Below, one piece after another: positions 9,299 to 13,899 of a stretch of DNA of 13,899 bases. The notes below the pieces were generated by a model. The model worked only from the letters and a program-made list of their open reading frames with translations, ran no database searches and was not told where the DNA came from. Origin of the DNA: Entamoeba histolytica HM-1:IMSS (taxonomy: Eukaryota > Evosea > Mastigamoebida > Endamoebidae); assembly GCF_000208925.1 (NCBI RefSeq), contig NW_001915224.1:1-13899 (forward strand), given 5' to 3'. The position numbers were made by a program, and so were the translations under genes. Position 1 is the first letter of the stretch. Each line of letters begins with the position of its first letter.

Positions 9299-9769
9299 TC
9301 TTTTATCACACATTAAATCAGTATTTTATTGAATGAATTACATTTATTGTTTATTATTTATTTCTATATTACATTCTTCTGTAATTATTATTTAATTCTT
9401 ATAATCATCTTTTAAACCATCAATTTGGTGTTAATGTTTATTTACTCAAATCAGCAAAATCGTTACTATCATTTTATTATTATAATGATGACAAATTATA
9501 AAATAATCATTTCCATTTATTTATTGTTGTTGGTGTATTGACATTATTCATAATTTAATCAATCAAAATGTTAAAATATTAGTTCTACTTATTACGATTA
9601 ACAGTAATTCACTTATTCATTAACACTACATAAAATATTTATTAGTAAATTCATTATTTAATATTAGAATATTAATTGTTGTTAATGATGAACTTCTTTT
9701 AAAATATTATTATTTGTTGTATTAATAGTGTTTATAGTAATTTATTATTCTAAAATATTATTTAAACTA
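9299..9769. other. A+T-rich spacer, no gene seen
   Basis: Low-complexity A/T sequence on both strands, without a reading frame of protein-like composition. Confidence 0.55.
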
Positions 9770-10113
9770 GTTCTTTCTTTTGTTTGAATTCCTTTTGGTA
9801 TTTCATTATTCTATCATTTTGTATATTTTATGTTTTATATTCATTCACTGATTTTTTCTCTTCTAAATATTATGATTATTGAATATTTAATTATTCTTCC
9901 ATCTTCAAATATTTCATCTTCTTTATTATAAATATGAAATGTTTCAATATTAGGAAACAATTTTCTTGAATATTGATTCAATGGAATTGGATTAAAATGA
10001 AATCGTTCCATATTTCCTCTAAATCTTTTAATTCCAATTTCTAAATTAATAAAATCATTAATATCTTCAAAATACTTTGATACAATCATTATTTCATTAT
10101 ATCCTATTTGCAT
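9770..10113 (-). pseudogene. N-terminal fragment of an Entamoeba BspA-like leucine-rich-repeat protein
   Basis: An open frame 10113-9841 (90 residues) begins MQIGYNEIMIVSKYFEDI and continues with INLEIGIKRFRGNMERFHFN, PIPLNQYSRKLFPNIETFHI and YNKEDEIFEDGRI. I recognise this as the conserved N-terminal region that precedes the leucine-rich repeats in the large Entamoeba BspA-like family (some members are surface proteins); this is from memory of the family. It ends at a TGA, but a further piece 40-60 bases downstream, NNEIPKGIQT (about 9781-9810), matches the stretch that normally introduces the repeats, so the frame is broken rather than naturally short. No repeat units follow. The upstream minus-strand sequence contains AAAGAACTA, like a GAAC promoter element. 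The fragment may still be transcribed. Confidence 0.7.
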
Positions 10114-10359
10114 TCTTTTTTTATTATTTTATTATTTATTAGTTCTTTTTTATTTTTAGTTTGAACTTAAATTATTTTTAAGATAACCGTCATTCAATTT
10201 TTCTTCTTTTTATTTTTTTAATATTATTAATAACAAATAATTTATATTTCAATAAATTATTATTTATTATTTATTTGATGAATATGAATAAATAAAATAT
10301 CATAGAAATGAAATATTACAAATGATAAATATTCAATTAATAAATATATTAATAATTTG
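10114..10359. other. A+T-rich spacer between BspA-like relic and LINE copy 2
   Basis: Contains the presumed former promoter of the minus-strand BspA-like fragment, with a GAAC-like AAAGAACTA on the minus strand near 10137-10145, and otherwise A/T low-complexity sequence. The 5' end of LINE copy 2 must lie near or after its right edge. Confidence 0.5.
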
Positions 10360-10364
10360 ATAAT

Positions 10365-11745
10365 ATGAATAATAAAGAAATGAATAAATCAATGAATGTA
10401 ATGTATTTATTTCTATCTTTCTTTATTTCTATCACTTCAAATTTAGAAAAAGGCAAAAAGATGCATTACAGAAGACACCACAAAAAATATAGAAAAACAA
10501 ATAACAAAAGAAGAAGAAATTCATATCAACCAAGAAATATAAATGATAGAAGAATGAGTTAAAATAGGTATTATCTGTATGGACAGAAATACATAAATAA
10601 TCACACTAATCATTACAATAATAATTATAACCATAACTATCACAACATTGATGATACAAATCATTTCACTCATCACTTCAATCATAATCATCGTCATAAA
10701 CACTTTAATAATAACTTCAATAGAAATAAATATTATCAATATAAGAAAAATAAATATAATAATAACACTCAAAGAAGGTACAAACAACATCAAAATAAGA
10801 CACAAAACATAAATCAAAGAAAAGAAATGATTGAAATACAAAACCAAGAATATTGGAAAAAAACTATTTGAAGAAGAAATTAAAATACTTACACCACAAG
10901 AAGTAGAAGAAATAAAAAATACCAAGATTAAAGAATATACATCATCAACAATATGGAGAAGATGGTATTTTCTTTCATGAGAAAAGACAAAAACAATCAG
11001 AATAGAAGAAGAAACTATTAGTATGACGATAGAAGAAGACAATAACCAGTACAATCCAATTGAGATTAAAGACAATAGAATATACAATAACTATGTAATG
11101 AGCATTGAAAGTGAAGAAGACGATGATAAAGAATTTAATAAAAATAAAAGAAGAGGCTGGTAGAAAAGGAAGAAAACAAAGAATTTAATAAAAAGAGTAG
11201 AAAAATTAAAAAAGTGGAGGATGATATGAAAGAGAAAGAAGAAATGAAAAAGGAAATACAAATAAAAGAATAAACCATTAATAAATTAACAAAAGATATT
11301 ATGGCATTAAAGAAGAAGCATGAGAATGAGATGAGCACAAAAAACCATGAGTGTGATAAAAAATATTCAAATTCCATGCTGAATCTGAAAGGAAAAGGTC
11401 TGAAGTAAATAATTTAACACAACAATTATTATTATTGAAAGATAAAATATCTAAATTACAAAATGAAAATACACAAGAAGAAAAGAAGAAAGAAGAGATA
11501 AATTACAATATAACAGACTCATCTGAAACACAGATTGTGAATGACCTCTCCCCCAATGTGGTAGTAGCTGATGAAATATCATCAAGTGAAGATGATCTTC
11601 CAAAAAAGAAAGTTAACGCAGAAATCAATTGAAGAAATGGATATTCAGCATAAGAGGAACACCACATTTGAATTAGATAATCAAAAAAACGGGGGAAGCA
11701 AACAGATAGAGAAGAAGAAAATTTAACACTTTATAAATGTTTTGC
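10365..11745 (+). pseudogene. LINE copy 2 ORF1: His/Asn-rich basic region and coiled coil, broken
   Basis: The first open part (10365-10562) has a short hydrophobic stretch (MYLFLSFFISIT) and then a very basic segment (YRRHHKKYRKTNNKRRR), ending in TAA. The same frame continues after that stop into a strikingly Asn/His/Tyr-rich tract (about 10590-10770), a counterpart of the Asn/Tyr/Arg-rich N-terminus of copy 1. Removing one A from the seven-A run near 10857 would join YWKK to LFEEEIKIL, and the frame then continues with a same-frame TGA at 10978. Lys/Glu coiled coil follows in changing frames: frame changes near 11161, 11390, 11630 and 11720, and a same-frame TAA at 11271 (likely a former CAA). 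Acidic Ser-rich residues (DEISSSEDDL) near 11570-11600 precede the C-terminal domain. The hydrophobic start could belong to flanking DNA rather than the element. Confidence 0.6.
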
Positions 11746-13899
11746 TTTGAAATTATTTGAAAGAAAATTAAGATGTCAATTAAAAGAAGAAATAATAGAA
11801 AGATTAATACAAGAATTTGAAATTAAAATAAATGATATTAATGAATATAAAGAAGTAATAAAGAAGACATTTAAAATAAAGAATGAAATTAAAAGAGAAA
11901 TCAATAGAATAATGGAAGAAGAAATAATAAAACATCAATGGAAAGATAATGAATTAAAAGAAATAATATCCAAAATGAACAAGAAAGAAGAAGATGAAGA
12001 AGAGGAGATAATGAAAATATTTAAAGAAGAAGAAATGAAAGAACAAGAAGATGTACAATTTATTAATTATTATTACAATAAGAAGAAAGTACATCAAATA
12101 ATTAATAATATTAATAAAAATGAAATAATAATCAATACATTAGATGATTATTACCATTATATTAAATCTGTAGCTTCCACTATTAATATTATTAATAAAA
12201 ATAAACAAGAAAGAAATTGAAAGAAAAGTATATAAAGGATATTACAATAAAAGTATGTAGAATAAGAGATTTGCTCCATAATAAACAATACATAAAATTA
12301 AAAAGAATATTACATATTAAGAAATATGATATATATCATATTAAAATAAAAACAAATAAACAAATAAACTATTATAAATACCTCCGAAAGATGAAAAGAA
12401 TAGAAATAGAAGCAAGAAAGAATAATTGGAAAAGAATAAGATGGAATTATAAAATGATGAAATACGGGAAAAGGCAACATTTAAATAAATCTAAAGAAGA
12501 TGAATATCCAGATAATATCTCCACTATTAATTTCTGGAAATGAATCTATGAAACTAACACTAATATAGATTTCCTGAATATTAATTTATATGAAGTATTA
12601 ATTGAAAATAGAATTAATAACAGAATATCCATAATCATTCCCAATGAACTAGATTGTGCTATTAAATTCATTGATAACTGGAAGGCACCGGGAGTTGACA
12701 AAATACAATGATTTTTGATTAAATATTTAGAACAACCAATGAAATATTTATTAAAATTATTTAATGAATGGTTAAACAATCATAATGAAATACCTCTTCA
12801 TTTTATTCAATGAAGAACAATATTAATATATAAAAAAGGAGATAAATTAGACCCACAGAATTACAACCCAATAACTTGCTTAAATTGTCTGTTAAAAGTA
12901 TATACATCAATATTAATGATGAAAATAGAAAGCCAGCTGATGCTAAATCCAATTGAAAAACAATTATCATTAAATCAAATTGGATGTAAAAATATACATA
13001 TGCATCAAAAGAATGATTATTATACAACATTATAATCCAACAATTATTAATAAAAAATAAATTGAAGTGGGTAGAAACATATTATGACGTCTCCAAAGCA
13101 TATGATAGTATTAACCACCAATGGATTAAACAATGCTTGATTTATTTTAACATCCCACTAGTAGTAATTAATAGTATATTATATATATTAAATAATACAC
13201 ATCTTAATTTATATTACAATCAAGAAAGTGTGGGTATAATTAATGTAGAAAGAGGAATAATACAAGGTGACAGTTTATCTCCACTTTTATTTGTATTATC
13301 TATTGACGTATTATCTAAACAATTAGATAAACAAATAAGCAAATTAAATATTAAAATGAATGGAGAAGAAAAACAAGTCCAGTTAAACCACATATTATAT
13401 ATTGATGATTTAAAGATAATAATTAATAATCTCGATGAAATGGAAAAATCACACAAATTAACTAAAGAAATATTTAATTGAATAGGATTAAAAATTAAAG
13501 TAGAAAAGAGTGGGATAATGAATAATATTAATAGTCAAATAAATGGTGAATTAGCTGAACTACCAAGAGTAACTAATGATAACCCTTATAAATATCTTGG
13601 TATTGAAATAGGAGATAAAGTAAACATCAACAAATACTGTACAAGAATATTAAATGATGTATCTTCTATTTTATCATCATTAAATACTATGAAATACAGC
13701 AGCCTCAATACAATAAGAAAGATTAATAGTGATATAATCTCTAAATTAAGATATGGATTTAGTATTGTAAAATATAAACTAGGAGAATTGGAGAAGATAG
13801 ATAAACAAATAAGAAAATCATTGATACAACTCCAATTATACAGTAGAAACATACACAAAAGTAGATTATATGTTAAAATAAATGAAATATGACTAGTAT
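11723..13899 (+). pseudogene. LINE copy 2 ORF1 C-terminal domain joined to ORF2 reverse transcriptase, partial
   Basis: Begins with LYKCFALKLFERKLRCQL, the counterpart of the ORF1 C-terminal domain of copy 1, and runs without a stop into the helical N-terminal region of ORF2 up to 12220. After a one-base shift the frame 12217-13010 is open except for TGA at 12541, 12709 and 12811; another shift near 13000 leads to a frame open to the window end except for TGA at 13014, 13479 and 13890. Seen: NWKAPGVDKIQ (about 12676), RTILIYKKGDKLDPQNYNPI (about 12814-12873), NQIGC (about 12975), RT motif A YYDVSKAYDSINHQW (from 13080), B GIIQGDSLSPLLF (from about 13255), C YIDD (13398-13409), KSG (about 13506), YKYLGI (about 13587), LRYGFSIV (about 13745). 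Motifs A, B and C all keep their key residues, unlike motif B of copy 1. The endonuclease is beyond the window. Confidence 0.85.

Larger units (their letters stand above)
10360..13899 (+). mobile_element. LINE retrotransposon copy 2, same family as copy 1, cut by window end
   Basis: Same order and orientation as copy 1: basic N-terminal region, coiled coil, ORF1 C-terminal domain, helical linker and reverse transcriptase. Protein similarity to copy 1 is clear in every domain, but the two are strongly diverged, so this is another subfamily or a much older split rather than a recent duplicate. The 5' boundary is uncertain (10360-10560). The endonuclease would lie beyond 13899. It has several frame changes and seven same-frame TGA codons. 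Confidence 0.85.

Noticed and set aside
10521..11087. 188-residue hydrophobic minus-strand frame
   Set aside because: It is the antisense of the Asn/His/Lys-rich LINE copy 2 ORF1 coding strand; its Ile/Val/Leu composition is just the complement of AAT and GAT codons.
1988..13899. Euplotes-like genome (UGA as Cys with +1 shifting at AAA-TAA)
   Set aside because: The frame changes do not occur at AAA-TAA or AAA-TAG, the AIG1 and BspA-like proteins point to Entamoeba, and the A+T-rich spacers do not resemble nanochromosomes.
1..13899. tRNA genes, rRNA, CRISPR arrays, bacterial operons or riboswitches
   Set aside because: No stretch has the G+C content or structure needed for RNA genes, no spaced direct repeats were seen, and the gene content is eukaryotic.

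Overview
The window looks like nuclear DNA of an Entamoeba-type amoeba. It is extremely A+T rich, with short compact genes, an AIG1/GIMAP-family GTPase ending in a CaaX box, a fragment resembling the N-terminus of the Entamoeba BspA-like leucine-rich-repeat family, and LINE elements of the restriction-enzyme-like-endonuclease class. AIG1 genes, BspA-like genes and LINE/SINE elements are known to lie together in Entamoeba genomes. The species call rests on protein motifs read by eye and is an inference.

Layout: 1-1009 is A+T-rich spacer. 1010-1921 (minus) is the only clearly intact gene, an AIG1 GTPase. About 1960-6760 (plus) is a nearly full-length but multiply frameshifted LINE (copy 1), with a basic/coiled-coil ORF1 and an ORF2 carrying reverse transcriptase, zinc knuckle and endonuclease. 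6710-7680 is A+T-rich spacer. 7740-7934 is a small hydrophobic ORF behind a plausible core promoter. 8454-8552 is a short stretch resembling histone H4 with an in-frame stop. 8800-8875 is a relic of the LINE 3' end. 8932-9298 (minus) is a decayed reading frame of uncertain, perhaps transposase, origin. 9770-10113 (minus) is the BspA-like N-terminal relic. From about 10360 to the window edge (plus) is a second, diverged copy of the same LINE family (copy 2), cut by the window end inside the reverse-transcriptase/thumb region.

The region reads as a retroelement-rich, gene-poor segment. Copy 1 begins within roughly 70 bases of the AIG1 start codon and points away from it, so it probably bounds that gene's promoter. 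Both LINE copies carry many frame changes, which may be decay or homopolymer errors in the assembly. The most unusual observation is that all nine interruptions of the ORF2 frames that are not accompanied by a frame change are TGA, never TAA or TAG, and one TGA sits at the same aligned position in both copies. Codon reassignment, recoding or an odd mutation bias could each explain this; the intact AIG1 gene uses TGG for all four of its tryptophans and so gives no independent support for a changed code.
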